Shown in pieces: positions 1-7,093 of a DNA stretch of 64,000 nt. The DNA comes from Collinsella sp. AF08-23 (GTDB taxonomy: Bacteria > Actinomycetota > Coriobacteriia > Coriobacteriales > Coriobacteriaceae). Below the pieces are notes generated by a model. That model did not search any database. It saw nothing but the letters and a program-made list of their open reading frames with translations, and was not told where the DNA came from. The DNA lies in the NCBI RefSeq assembly GCF_003479805.1, contig NZ_QUHV01000004.1:71442-135441 (forward strand), written 5' to 3'. The position numbers and the translations under genes are program-made. Each line of letters opens with the position of its first letter. Position 1 is the stretch's first letter.

Positions 1-1
1 C

Positions 2-187
2 GTGATCCGCAGCAGCACCGCGGTGATCCTCCATGGCGAGCTGAGCGTCACGGACGGTCCTTTGGTTGGTTGCGAAGCCCTCATTACCAAGGTCGACCGG
101 CACAAGCGCCGCTGCTGGGTGCGCGTGGGAGAGCCCGGACGGGGCTTTTTGGAGACGCTTCCGCTGGACATCCCAATCAAGACATAG
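2..187 (+). CDS. NusG-family transcription antiterminator, C-terminal end (partial)
   Basis: Only the last ~61 codons are in the window; the frame is open to the left edge, so the true start lies outside. The visible part is a KOW domain: GPLVGCEALITKVDRHKRR is the usual KOW-type run in NusG paralogues, followed by a short beta strand and the stop at 185-187. Specialised NusG paralogues (RfaH, UpxY, LoaP) bind RNA polymerase and carry it through long polysaccharide operons. Its place as the first gene before a capsule locus fits that role; the link to this operon is inferred from position. A general NusG is less likely, since that sits beside ribosomal-protein genes. Confidence 0.75.
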   Translation: MIRSSTAVILHGELSVTDGPLVGCEALITKVDRHKRRCWVRVGEPGRGFLETLPLDIPIKT

Positions 188-233
188 GAGCACCCAAAGA
201 GTAAGTCATCACAGCAAAGACGCACGTACATGA

Positions 234-290
234 GGGGAGGAACCTCCCCGGCAATGAAAAAAGTCCGGGGGGGGGGGGCGTTCAAAAGTG
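234..290 (+). promoter_or_regulatory. Operon leader with G12 tract and two competing hairpins
   Basis: In the 100-bp gap before the sugar transferase there is a run of twelve G (267-278) ending nine bases before the GTG start at 288, where a Shine-Dalgarno would be. GGGGAG (234-239) can pair with CTCCCC (244-249). Alternatively CCTCCCCGG (243-251) can pair with CCGGGGGGG (265-273) and hide the G tract. The two helices exclude each other. An upstream ATG at 254 reads through the tract and stops at 296 with 12 G, but would join the sugar-transferase frame if the tract had 11 or 14 G. The bases are seen; a switch or phase-variation role is inference. Confidence 0.45.
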
Positions 291-1112
291 ACCAATGAGA
301 CGCAGAAGACATGGCGGGGGCATGCGGAGGACGAGGGCGTGTCGATAAAGCCCGCCGCAACTTTGGGCAACGTTGCTGTCCCCGCCGATGTGAAGGTTCC
401 CGTTGTTGACACCCGTGAGTCTGTCCAAGAGGGCGAATGCTCCGTGCGTTTGTTATCGCTCATGCGCAACGCCGAGGCCTTCGACCGCGAGCGCCTGGGC
501 TACCGCTTCGTGAAGCGCGCGTTCGACATCGCCTTCTCCGCGTGCGTGATCGCCGCGGCGATCGTGCCGTCCGCGGTGCTGTGCGCCGCGATCGCCGTCG
601 AGAGCCCGGGATGCCCGCTGTACCGCCAGAGGCGCGTGGGGCGCATCGGCGCGGACGGCAGGCCGCGCGAGTTCACCATGTGGAAGTTCCGCTCCATGGT
701 GAAGGGCGCCGACCAGATGAAGGACGCCCTATTGGCCGAGAACGAGGTCGAGGGCCCCATGTTCAAGATGAGGGACGACCCGCGCGTCACGCGCATCGGC
801 CGCTTCATCCGCAGGCACTCCATCGACGAGTTCCCGCAGTTCCTCAACGTGTTCATGGGCGACATGTCCGTGGTGGGCCCGCGCCCGCCGCTTCCGCGCG
901 AGGTCGCGCAGTACGACGAGTGGGCCATGCAGCGCCTGGCCGTGAAGCCGGGCCTCACCGGCCCCTGGCAGGTGGGCGGCCGCTCGGACGTGGACTTCGA
1001 CGACATGGTGCGGCTGGACCTTGGCTACATCGCGCGCCGCGGCGTGATGACGGATCTGAAGCTCATCCTGCAGACCGTCGCCGTGGTCTTCACCGGGAAG
1101 GGGGCGGCGTAG
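288..1112 (+). CDS. Undecaprenyl-phosphate sugar-1-phosphate transferase (initiating transferase)
   Basis: Transfers a sugar-1-phosphate from a nucleotide sugar to undecaprenyl phosphate in the inner membrane, the first step of repeat-unit assembly. The 274-residue protein has a ~70-residue polar N-terminus, one membrane segment (about 79-104) and the bacterial sugar-transferase domain with KFRSM (133-137), DEFPQ (180-184), GPRPPLP (197-203) and PGLTGPW (221-227). This is the short catalytic form (EpsL/WecP-like), lacking the four-helix N-terminal region of WcaJ. GTG at 288 is the only start in this frame downstream of the stop at 255, and its ribosome binding site would be the poly-G tract. 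The next gene begins on the base after its stop, so they are co-transcribed. The first sugar cannot be told from sequence. Confidence 0.9.
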   Translation: MTNETQKTWRGHAEDEGVSIKPAATLGNVAVPADVKVPVVDTRESVQEGECSVRLLSLMRNAEAFDRERLGYRFVKRAFDIAFSACVIAAAIVPSAVLCAAIAVESPGCPLYRQRRVGRIGADGRPREFTMWKFRSMVKGADQMKDALLAENEVEGPMFKMRDDPRVTRIGRFIRRHSIDEFPQFLNVFMGDMSVVGPRPPLPREVAQYDEWAMQRLAVKPGLTGPWQVGGRSDVDFDDMVRLDLGYIARRGVMTDLKLILQTVAVVFTGKGAA

Positions 1113-1886
1113 ATGCACGGCCCGTCCGACCCGCGGCTCGCCCGAACGCCGATCATCGACGTCCCCATCACCGCCACGAACATGGGCGACGCCCTCGCTT
1201 TCATCTCCGAGCATCTTACGGAGATCAAGGGAGAGTACATCTGCGTGTCGAATGCGCACACGACCGTGATGGCCCACGACGATCCGGCGTACTACCGCGT
1301 CCAGACCGAGTCCCTCATGTCGGTTCCCGATGGTAAGCCGCTCTCCGTTGTGGGAAGAAAGGCGGTCCCCACGATGAGCCGCGTCACCGGCCCGGACCTC
1401 ATGCGGGAGGTCTTCGAGGTCTCTGCGGAGCGCGGGTACCGCCATTACCTCTACGGCAACACGCGGGAGAACCTCGACGCCCTCGTGGAGGCGCTTGAGC
1501 GCGACTACCCCGGCATCGACATCTGCGGCGCCGAGCCCTCCGTGTTCAGGGATATGACTCCCTTGGAGGAGGCTGAGCTGGCGGGGCGCATCAACCGCAC
1601 CGAGCCGGACTTCGTCTGGGTCGCGCTGGGCGCACCGCGCCAGGAGTGCTTCTGCCATAGGATGCGCGGCAGCATCGACGGCCTCATGGTCGGAGTCGGC
1701 GGAGCGTTCAACATCCTGGCCGGCATCACGCCCGAGGCGCCCGTGTGGATGCAAAACCTCAGCCTGGAGTGGCTCTACCGCCTTATCCAGGAGCCAAAGC
1801 GCCTGTTCGGGCGCTATTTCGTCACCAATTCGAAATTCATGTTCTACCAGGTCACCGGTAGCAAGAGGAAGAAGGAGAACAAATAG
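1113..1886 (+). CDS. WecG/TagA/CpsF family glycosyltransferase (GT26)
   Basis: Likely adds the second sugar (ManNAc- or ManNAcA-type in characterised relatives) to the lipid-linked primer at the cytoplasmic face of the membrane. The 257 residues match the GT26 family in length. SNAHT and PDGKPLS lie in the N-terminal third, YGN and DICGAEP mid-protein, and the diagnostic GAPRQE run near residue 173. The C-terminus is basic (KRKKENK), suiting membrane association. Its ATG directly follows the stop of the sugar transferase and its stop abuts capE. Initiating transferase plus GT26 is a standard starter pair; the exact sugar is not determined. Confidence 0.88.
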   Translation: MHGPSDPRLARTPIIDVPITATNMGDALAFISEHLTEIKGEYICVSNAHTTVMAHDDPAYYRVQTESLMSVPDGKPLSVVGRKAVPTMSRVTGPDLMREVFEVSAERGYRHYLYGNTRENLDALVEALERDYPGIDICGAEPSVFRDMTPLEEAELAGRINRTEPDFVWVALGAPRQECFCHRMRGSIDGLMVGVGGAFNILAGITPEAPVWMQNLSLEWLYRLIQEPKRLFGRYFVTNSKFMFYQVTGSKRKKENK

Positions 1887-2936
1887 ATGGCTTCGTTCGC
1901 AGGCAAGACCCTCATGATCACGGGCGGCACGGGCAGCTTCGGCAACACCGTGCTCAAGCACTTCGTCGACACGGACCTCGGGGAGATCCGCATCTTCTCC
2001 CGCGACGAGAAGAAGCAGGACGACATGCGCCACCGGCTCCAGGAGCGGAGCCCCGAGCTCGCCTCCAAGGTGCGGTTCTTCATCGGCGACGTGCGCGACG
2101 CCCAGTCCGTGCGCGACGCGATGCGCGGCGTGGACCACGTCTTCCACGCGGCGGCGCTCAAGCAGGTGCCCTCATGCGAGTTCTTCCCCATGGAGGCCGT
2201 GCGCACCAACGTCATCGGCACCGACAACGTGCTGCACGCCGCCATCGCCGAGGGAGTGGAGAAGGTCGTGTGCCTGTCCACCGACAAGGCCGCCTACCCC
2301 ATCAACGCCATGGGCAAGTCGAAGGCCATGATGGAGTCGATCATCTACGCCAACGCCCGCAACGGCGCGGGCCGCACCACCATCTGCTGCACGCGCTACG
2401 GCAACGTGATGTGCTCGCGCGGCAGCGTCATCCCGCTGTTCATCGACCGCATCCGCCGCGGCGAGCCGCTCACCGTGACCGACCCCAGCATGACCCGCTT
2501 CCTCATGAACCTCGACGAGGCGGTCGACCTCGTGCAGTTCGCCTTCGAGCACGCCGACCCCGGCGACCTGTTCGTCCAGAAGGCCCCGGCCTCCACGATC
2601 GGAGACCTGGCCGAGGCGGTCCAGGAGGTGTTCGGGCACGTGGGCACCAAGGTGATCGGCACCCGCCACGGCGAGAAGCTCTACGAGACCCTCATGACCC
2701 GCGAGGAGCGCCTGAGGGCCGAGGACATGGGCGGCTACTACCGCGTCGCCTGCGACTCCCGCGACCTCAACTACGACAAGTTCTTCGTCGAGGGGGAGGT
2801 CAAGACGCAGGCCGACGAGGCCTACACCTCCCACAACACCGAGAGGCTCGACGTGGAGGGCACCATCGCCAAGATCAAGACCGCCGAGTACGTCCAGTTG
2901 GCCCTCGAGGGCCGCGAGCACGAGGCGGTGCAGTAG
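1887..2936 (+). CDS. capE: UDP-GlcNAc 4,6-dehydratase/5-epimerase, CapE-like
   Basis: First enzyme of UDP-N-acetyl-L-fucosamine synthesis: it dehydrates UDP-GlcNAc at C4/C6 and inverts C5. The 349-residue SDR protein has the NAD(P) loop TGGTGSFG near the N-terminus and the STDKAAYPINAMGKSK segment. There Met replaces the usual SDR tyrosine (Ser-Met-Lys triad), a hallmark of the FlaA1/CapE group. CCTRYGNV and SMTRFLM are also typical. It is followed at once by capF and capG, and the three-gene order is the known FucNAc cassette (capEFG, wbjBCD, fnlABC). No odd features; GC is high like its neighbours. Confidence 0.92.
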   Translation: MASFAGKTLMITGGTGSFGNTVLKHFVDTDLGEIRIFSRDEKKQDDMRHRLQERSPELASKVRFFIGDVRDAQSVRDAMRGVDHVFHAAALKQVPSCEFFPMEAVRTNVIGTDNVLHAAIAEGVEKVVCLSTDKAAYPINAMGKSKAMMESIIYANARNGAGRTTICCTRYGNVMCSRGSVIPLFIDRIRRGEPLTVTDPSMTRFLMNLDEAVDLVQFAFEHADPGDLFVQKAPASTIGDLAEAVQEVFGHVGTKVIGTRHGEKLYETLMTREERLRAEDMGGYYRVACDSRDLNYDKFFVEGEVKTQADEAYTSHNTERLDVEGTIAKIKTAEYVQLALEGREHEAVQ

Positions 2937-2937
2937 G

Positions 2938-4155
2938 ATGCGCGTCCTGGTCACCGGCGCGAAGGGGTTCGTCGGCCGCAACCTCTGCGAGGCCCTGAAG
3001 GCCATCCGCGACGGCAAGGACCGTCGCGAGCGCTTCCGGGCGCTCCTGCCGCTCGAGGTCATGGAGTGCGACCTCGGGACCACGGCGGAGGAGCTGGACG
3101 CGATGTGCGCCCGTGCCGACTTCGTGTTCAACCTCGCGGGCGTAAACCGCCCCGAGGACCCGGCGGAGTTCATGGCGGGCAACTTCGGGTTCGCCTCCGA
3201 CCTGCTCGCGGCGCTCGAGCGCCATGGCAACGCGTGCCCCGTGATGCTCGCGAGCTCCGTCCAGGCGAGCCTGGTCGGGCGCTACGCGGGATCGGCGTAC
3301 GGCGAGTCCAAGCTGGCGGGGGAGGAGCTGTTCCGCTCGTATTCAGATCGCACGGGCGCGCCGGTGCTCATCTACCGGTTCCCCAACCTCTACGGCAAGT
3401 GGTGCTGCCCCAACTACAACTCCGCCGTCGCGACCTTCTGCGATGCTATAGCAAATGACCGCGAATACACGGTCAACGACCCTTCGGTCGAGCTGGAGCT
3501 CCTCTACATCGACGACCTGGTCGCCGAGATGCTCTCCGCCCTGCTGGGGGAGGAGCGCCACTGCGGCTACGACGGGCTTGCGGAGATCGAGGGCGACGAC
3601 TTCTGCGCGTGCCGTCCCACCGACCGCGCCACGCTGGGCGAGATCGTCGACCTGCTCGAGTCGTTCAGGGCGAGCCGCGCCGACCTCTCGGTGCCCGACC
3701 TCGCGGATGGCTCGTTCTCCAAGAAGCTGTGGAGCACGTTCGAGAGCTACTACGACGAGGGCTCGCGGGCCTACGCGCTCAAGGCCAACCGCGACGAGCG
3801 CGGCTCCTTCACCGAGTTCCTGCGCACCCCGGAGCGCGGCCAGGTCTCCGTCAACGTCTCCGGGCCAGGCGTCACGAAGGGCAACCACTGGCACCACTCC
3901 AAGTGGGAGCGCTTCCTGGTGGTCTCCGGCGAGGCGTCCATCCGCCTGCGCCGCGTCGGCCTGGACGCCGACGGCCGCCCGTTCCCCGTGGACGAGTACC
4001 GCGTCTCCGGCGACGACCCCGTGGTGGTCGAGATGGCGCCCGGCACCACGCACTGCATCGAGAACCTTTCTGATACCAAGGATCTCGTAACCGTAATGTG
4101 GGCCAACGAGCCCTTCGACCCCGAGAACCCCGACACGTATTACGAGGAGGTCTAG
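2938..4155 (+). CDS. capF: CapF-like bifunctional SDR reductase / cupin epimerase
   Basis: Second FucNAc-pathway enzyme. The C-terminal cupin epimerises C3 of the CapE product and the N-terminal SDR domain reduces C4 with NADPH, giving UDP-N-acetyl-L-talosamine. The 405-residue chain starts with the Rossmann run MRVLVTGAKGFVGRNL, has YGESK (Tyr and Lys of the SDR active site) near residue 122, and ends in a cupin with GNHWHHSKWERF, carrying the metal-binding histidines. CapF of Staphylococcus is about 370 residues, so this one is slightly long. It starts one base after capE stops and ends four bases before capG. Confidence 0.92.
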   Translation: MRVLVTGAKGFVGRNLCEALKAIRDGKDRRERFRALLPLEVMECDLGTTAEELDAMCARADFVFNLAGVNRPEDPAEFMAGNFGFASDLLAALERHGNACPVMLASSVQASLVGRYAGSAYGESKLAGEELFRSYSDRTGAPVLIYRFPNLYGKWCCPNYNSAVATFCDAIANDREYTVNDPSVELELLYIDDLVAEMLSALLGEERHCGYDGLAEIEGDDFCACRPTDRATLGEIVDLLESFRASRADLSVPDLADGSFSKKLWSTFESYYDEGSRAYALKANRDERGSFTEFLRTPERGQVSVNVSGPGVTKGNHWHHSKWERFLVVSGEASIRLRRVGLDADGRPFPVDEYRVSGDDPVVVEMAPGTTHCIENLSDTKDLVTVMWANEPFDPENPDTYYEEV

Positions 4156-4159
4156 CCCT

Positions 4160-5344
4160 ATGGCAGCCGACTACTCCAACGTCTCTTTTGCCAATGACGG
4201 TCGTCTTCGACTCCTTGTCATCGTTGGCACGCGCCCCGAGGTTATCCGCCTGTCCGAGGTCATCAAGAAGTGCCGCCGGCACTTCGACTGCCTTCTGGCG
4301 CACACCGGGCAGAACTACGACTACACTCTCAACGGCATCTTCTTCCGCGACCTCGAGCTGGCGGACCCGGACATCTACCTGGACGCCGTGGGCGACGGGC
4401 TGGGGGAGACCATGGGCAACATCATCGCCCGCTCCTACGACCTGATGCGGGAGGTGGAGCCCGAGGCCCTGCTCGTGCTCGGCGACACCAACTCCTGCCT
4501 CTCGGCCATCGCGGCCAAGCGCCTGCACATCCCGATCTTCCACATGGAAGCCGGCAACCGCTGCAAGGACGAGTGCCTGCCCGAGGAGACCAACCGCCGG
4601 ATCGTCGACGTGATCTCCGATGTGAACCTCGCCTACTCCGAGCACGCGCGCCGCTACCTCAAGGAGACGGGGTGCGCGCCGGAGCGCACCTACGTCACGG
4701 GCTCGCCCATGGCCGAGGTGCTGCGCGCCAACCTCCCCAAGATCGAGGCGTCCGACACCCACGCGCGCCTGGGGCTCGAGCCGAGGAGGTACATGCTGCT
4801 CTCCGCGCACCGCGAGGAGAACATCGACACCGAGGCGAACTTCCTGTCGCTTTTCGGCGCCATCAACAGGCTCGCCGAGGAGTACCAGATGCCCATCCAG
4901 TACTCCTGCCACCCGCGCAGCCGCAAGCGCCTGGAGGAGACCGGCTTCGAGCTGCACCCGCTGGTGCGCATGCACGAGCCCATGGGCTTCCACGACTATA
5001 ACCGCCTGCAGATGGACGCGTTCTGCGTGGTCTCCGACTCCGGCACGCTGCCCGAGGAGAGCTCGTTCTTCGCGAGCATCGGAAAGCCGTTCCCCGCTGT
5101 GTGCATCCGAACCTCCACCGAGCGCCCCGAGGCGCTCGACAAGGCCTGCTTCACCCTCGCCGGCGTCGACGAGCGCGGCCTGCTGAACGCGGTCCGCACC
5201 GCCGTGGCACTGGACGCGGAGGGGTCGCTCCCCCAGGCCCCCGTGCCAGACTACGCCGACGAGAACGTGTCCACCAAGGTGGTCAAGATCATCCAATCCT
5301 ACACCGGCATCGTGGACAAGATGGTGTGGAGGAAGCGTCTGTAA
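4160..5344 (+). CDS. capG: UDP-N-acetyl-L-talosamine/UDP-GlcNAc 2-epimerase, CapG-like
   Basis: Third FucNAc-pathway enzyme: C2 epimerisation yielding UDP-N-acetyl-L-fucosamine. The 394-residue protein has the non-hydrolysing UDP-HexNAc 2-epimerase fold, with VGTRPEVIRLSEV (N-terminus), HTGQNYDY, HMEAGNRCKDECLPEETNRR (substrate loop), SAHREENID and DSGTLPEESSF. Alone it could be taken for a plain WecB/MnaA making ManNAc, but its place behind capE and capF favours CapG/WbjD. Its stop overlaps the ATG of the next glycosyltransferase by one base. It is the last clearly GC-rich gene of the locus. Confidence 0.9.
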   Translation: MAADYSNVSFANDGRLRLLVIVGTRPEVIRLSEVIKKCRRHFDCLLAHTGQNYDYTLNGIFFRDLELADPDIYLDAVGDGLGETMGNIIARSYDLMREVEPEALLVLGDTNSCLSAIAAKRLHIPIFHMEAGNRCKDECLPEETNRRIVDVISDVNLAYSEHARRYLKETGCAPERTYVTGSPMAEVLRANLPKIEASDTHARLGLEPRRYMLLSAHREENIDTEANFLSLFGAINRLAEEYQMPIQYSCHPRSRKRLEETGFELHPLVRMHEPMGFHDYNRLQMDAFCVVSDSGTLPEESSFFASIGKPFPAVCIRTSTERPEALDKACFTLAGVDERGLLNAVRTAVALDAEGSLPQAPVPDYADENVSTKVVKIIQSYTGIVDKMVWRKRL

Positions 5345-6540
5345 TGGCCTCGAGTGACACTAAAACTGCTGAAGCGCTTGTCGGCGAGGCGTTGACGCTG
5401 GGAGAGGGGCTTAGTAGGCCGCTGCGCTACGTTCAGCTTAATAGTTTCTACAACGGGTCGACCGGCTCCATTATGCGCGGCCTTCACGCCCAGCTATCGA
5501 ATTCCGGTGTTGACTCTTATTGCCTGTGGGGCAGGAGGCATGAAACCATCGACGAGCACATGGCATGCTGCGCATCCAAGCCCGAGGTGTATCTGCACGG
5601 CGCGATGACGCGTCTTCGAGACCGGATGGGCTTCTACTCCAAACGCGACACCGAGAGGCTTCTCGCTCGGTTGGACGAGATCGACCCCGACGTCGTCCAC
5701 TTGCACAACATTCACGGCTACTACGTGAACATCGAGATGCTGTTCGCCTGGCTAGCGGGCCACCATTGTCAAGTGAGGTGGACCCTGCACGATTGCTGGG
5801 CCTTCACCGGCCATTGTGCGCACTTCACATATGTGAAGTGCGCACAATGGATGACTCATTGTGCGTACTCGGAGGGCTGCCCGCAGCCGGATGCCTATCC
5901 CAGGACAATCTGCAAATCGAACTGCGCGAGGAATTTCGAAGATAAGAGGCGCATCTTTACCAGCGTTCCACCGGAGCGCTTGACGCTCATCTGCCCTTCG
6001 CAGTGGCTGGCCGATTTGGTGAGGAAGAGCTTCTTGAAGGACTATCCCATTGAGGTGCGCCACAACACCATCGACAATTCAGTGTTCAAGCCCACTCCGA
6101 GTGATTTTCGCGAGCGTCATGGCATCGGCGACCGCTTCATGATCCTGGGCGTCGCGAGCCCCTGGACTGAGCGCAAGGGTCTGGGAGACTTCGTGCGGTT
6201 GGCCGGGGAGCTGGATTCCGATAGATATGCCATCGTGCTCGTGGGTCTCTCCGCAAAGCAGATCAAATCGCTCCCGGAGGAGATCATCGGTCTCACGAGG
6301 ACGGATTCCCCGCAGGAGCTCGCCGGGATCTACACGACCGCGGACGTCTTCTTCAACCCGACAGTCGAGGACAACTACCCGACGGTGAACTTGGAGGCTG
6401 AGGCCTGCGGAACCCCGGTCATCACGTATGACACAGGCGGCTGCAGGGAGACGATCGCTGACGTGCGCTCGCACGTGGTAGAGGGATATTCACAGGCAGT
6501 GGAACTGCTTAAGGGAAAGGAAAACCATGCAGCAAGCTGA
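5344..6540 (+). CDS. GT4-type glycosyltransferase
   Basis: Cytoplasmic transferase that adds a sugar to the growing lipid-linked repeat unit; donor and acceptor unknown. The 398-residue GT-B protein has the WTLHDCWAFTGHC segment with nearby cysteines (GHCAHF, VKC, THC, EGCPQP) seen in WcaC-like enzymes. The C-terminal donor site reads EDNYPTVNLEAEACGTPV, with the Glu-x7-Glu pattern of GT4. ATG at 5344 overlaps the capG stop (TAATG), with GGAGGA shortly upstream. Base composition is clearly lower in GC than capEFG. The coding sequence contains a 40-bp perfect palindrome at 5811-5850 (listed separately). It ends overlapping the next gene by 14 bases. Confidence 0.87.
   Translation: MASSDTKTAEALVGEALTLGEGLSRPLRYVQLNSFYNGSTGSIMRGLHAQLSNSGVDSYCLWGRRHETIDEHMACCASKPEVYLHGAMTRLRDRMGFYSKRDTERLLARLDEIDPDVVHLHNIHGYYVNIEMLFAWLAGHHCQVRWTLHDCWAFTGHCAHFTYVKCAQWMTHCAYSEGCPQPDAYPRTICKSNCARNFEDKRRIFTSVPPERLTLICPSQWLADLVRKSFLKDYPIEVRHNTIDNSVFKPTPSDFRERHGIGDRFMILGVASPWTERKGLGDFVRLAGELDSDRYAIVLVGLSAKQIKSLPEEIIGLTRTDSPQELAGIYTTADVFFNPTVEDNYPTVNLEAEACGTPVITYDTGGCRETIADVRSHVVEGYSQAVELLKGKENHAAS
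5811..5865. repeat. Perfect 40-bp palindrome plus third partial copy, inside a GT gene
   Basis: 5811-5830 is the exact reverse complement of 5831-5850 with no spacer (centre ACATATGT). The right arm then pairs again: CGCACAATG (5841-5849), 7-base loop, CATTGTGCG (5857-5865). The palindrome encodes GHCAHFTYVKCAQW, so both halves are coding. A perfect 20-bp inverted repeat is far beyond chance for this length. Confidence 0.9.
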
Positions 6541-7093
6541 TCTTGCCGCTATTGGCTCTCAGGGGTATAAACGCTTCGCAAAGATGCCGATTAAGCTCCT
6601 ACTTGTGGCACTCAACAAGCTGTCAAACAAGACATACAAGCGGCTATATCCACGTTATTTGGCGTGGTTGGGAGTCAATATCTCGAAGCAATTCTCTGAG
6701 TATGGCGACCCATGGATAAGTCCCGAATGTCGTTTTGATGCCGCCGGTTACAACTTGATAACCCTTGGGGACGGCGTGACCATATCCTATGGCACCTCGA
6801 TTCTCGTCCATGATTATAGCATCGACAAAGCGCTGTTTTCCCGTCGTAGCGAGCACGGCAAGTTCCTTAAGCCCGTTTCAATTGGCAAGAATTGCTTTAT
6901 TGGGGCTAATTCCATGATTCTACCAGGAACCACCATTGGGAACGATTGCATTATCGGGGGGGGGTCGATCGTCAAGGGAGATTTCCCGGACGGTTCGATT
7001 ATCTGTGGGAATCCGGCGCGCGTTGTGGGGGATATAGATGAATTCCTCGCAAGGCACGAGCAAAAAGAGGATATCGTTTATGAGCGTTCCTAG
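6527..7093 (+). CDS. Hexapeptide-repeat acyltransferase (O-acetyltransferase)
   Basis: Likely O- or N-acetylates a sugar of the repeat unit using acetyl-CoA in the cytoplasm. The 188-residue protein ends in a left-handed beta-helix of hexapeptide repeats (ISYGTSILVHDYSI, IGKNCFIGANSMILPG, IGNDCIIGGGSIVKG, ICGNPARVVG), the WbbJ/CapG-acetyltransferase type. Three glycines at residues 144-146 are coded by an uninterrupted G9 run. ATG at 6527 lies inside the end of the upstream gene, and its own end overlaps the next gene by 14 bases, so the three are translationally coupled. The acceptor sugar is unknown. Confidence 0.86.
   Translation: MQQADLAAIGSQGYKRFAKMPIKLLLVALNKLSNKTYKRLYPRYLAWLGVNISKQFSEYGDPWISPECRFDAAGYNLITLGDGVTISYGTSILVHDYSIDKALFSRRSEHGKFLKPVSIGKNCFIGANSMILPGTTIGNDCIIGGGSIVKGDFPDGSIICGNPARVVGDIDEFLARHEQKEDIVYERS
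6956..6964 (+). repeat. G9 homopolymer in acyltransferase coding sequence
   Basis: Nine consecutive G form codons 144-146 (GGG GGG GGG). GGC or GGT would encode the same residues, and slippage by one would frameshift the last 42 residues of the acyltransferase, so this is a candidate contingency tract. Confidence 0.7.
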
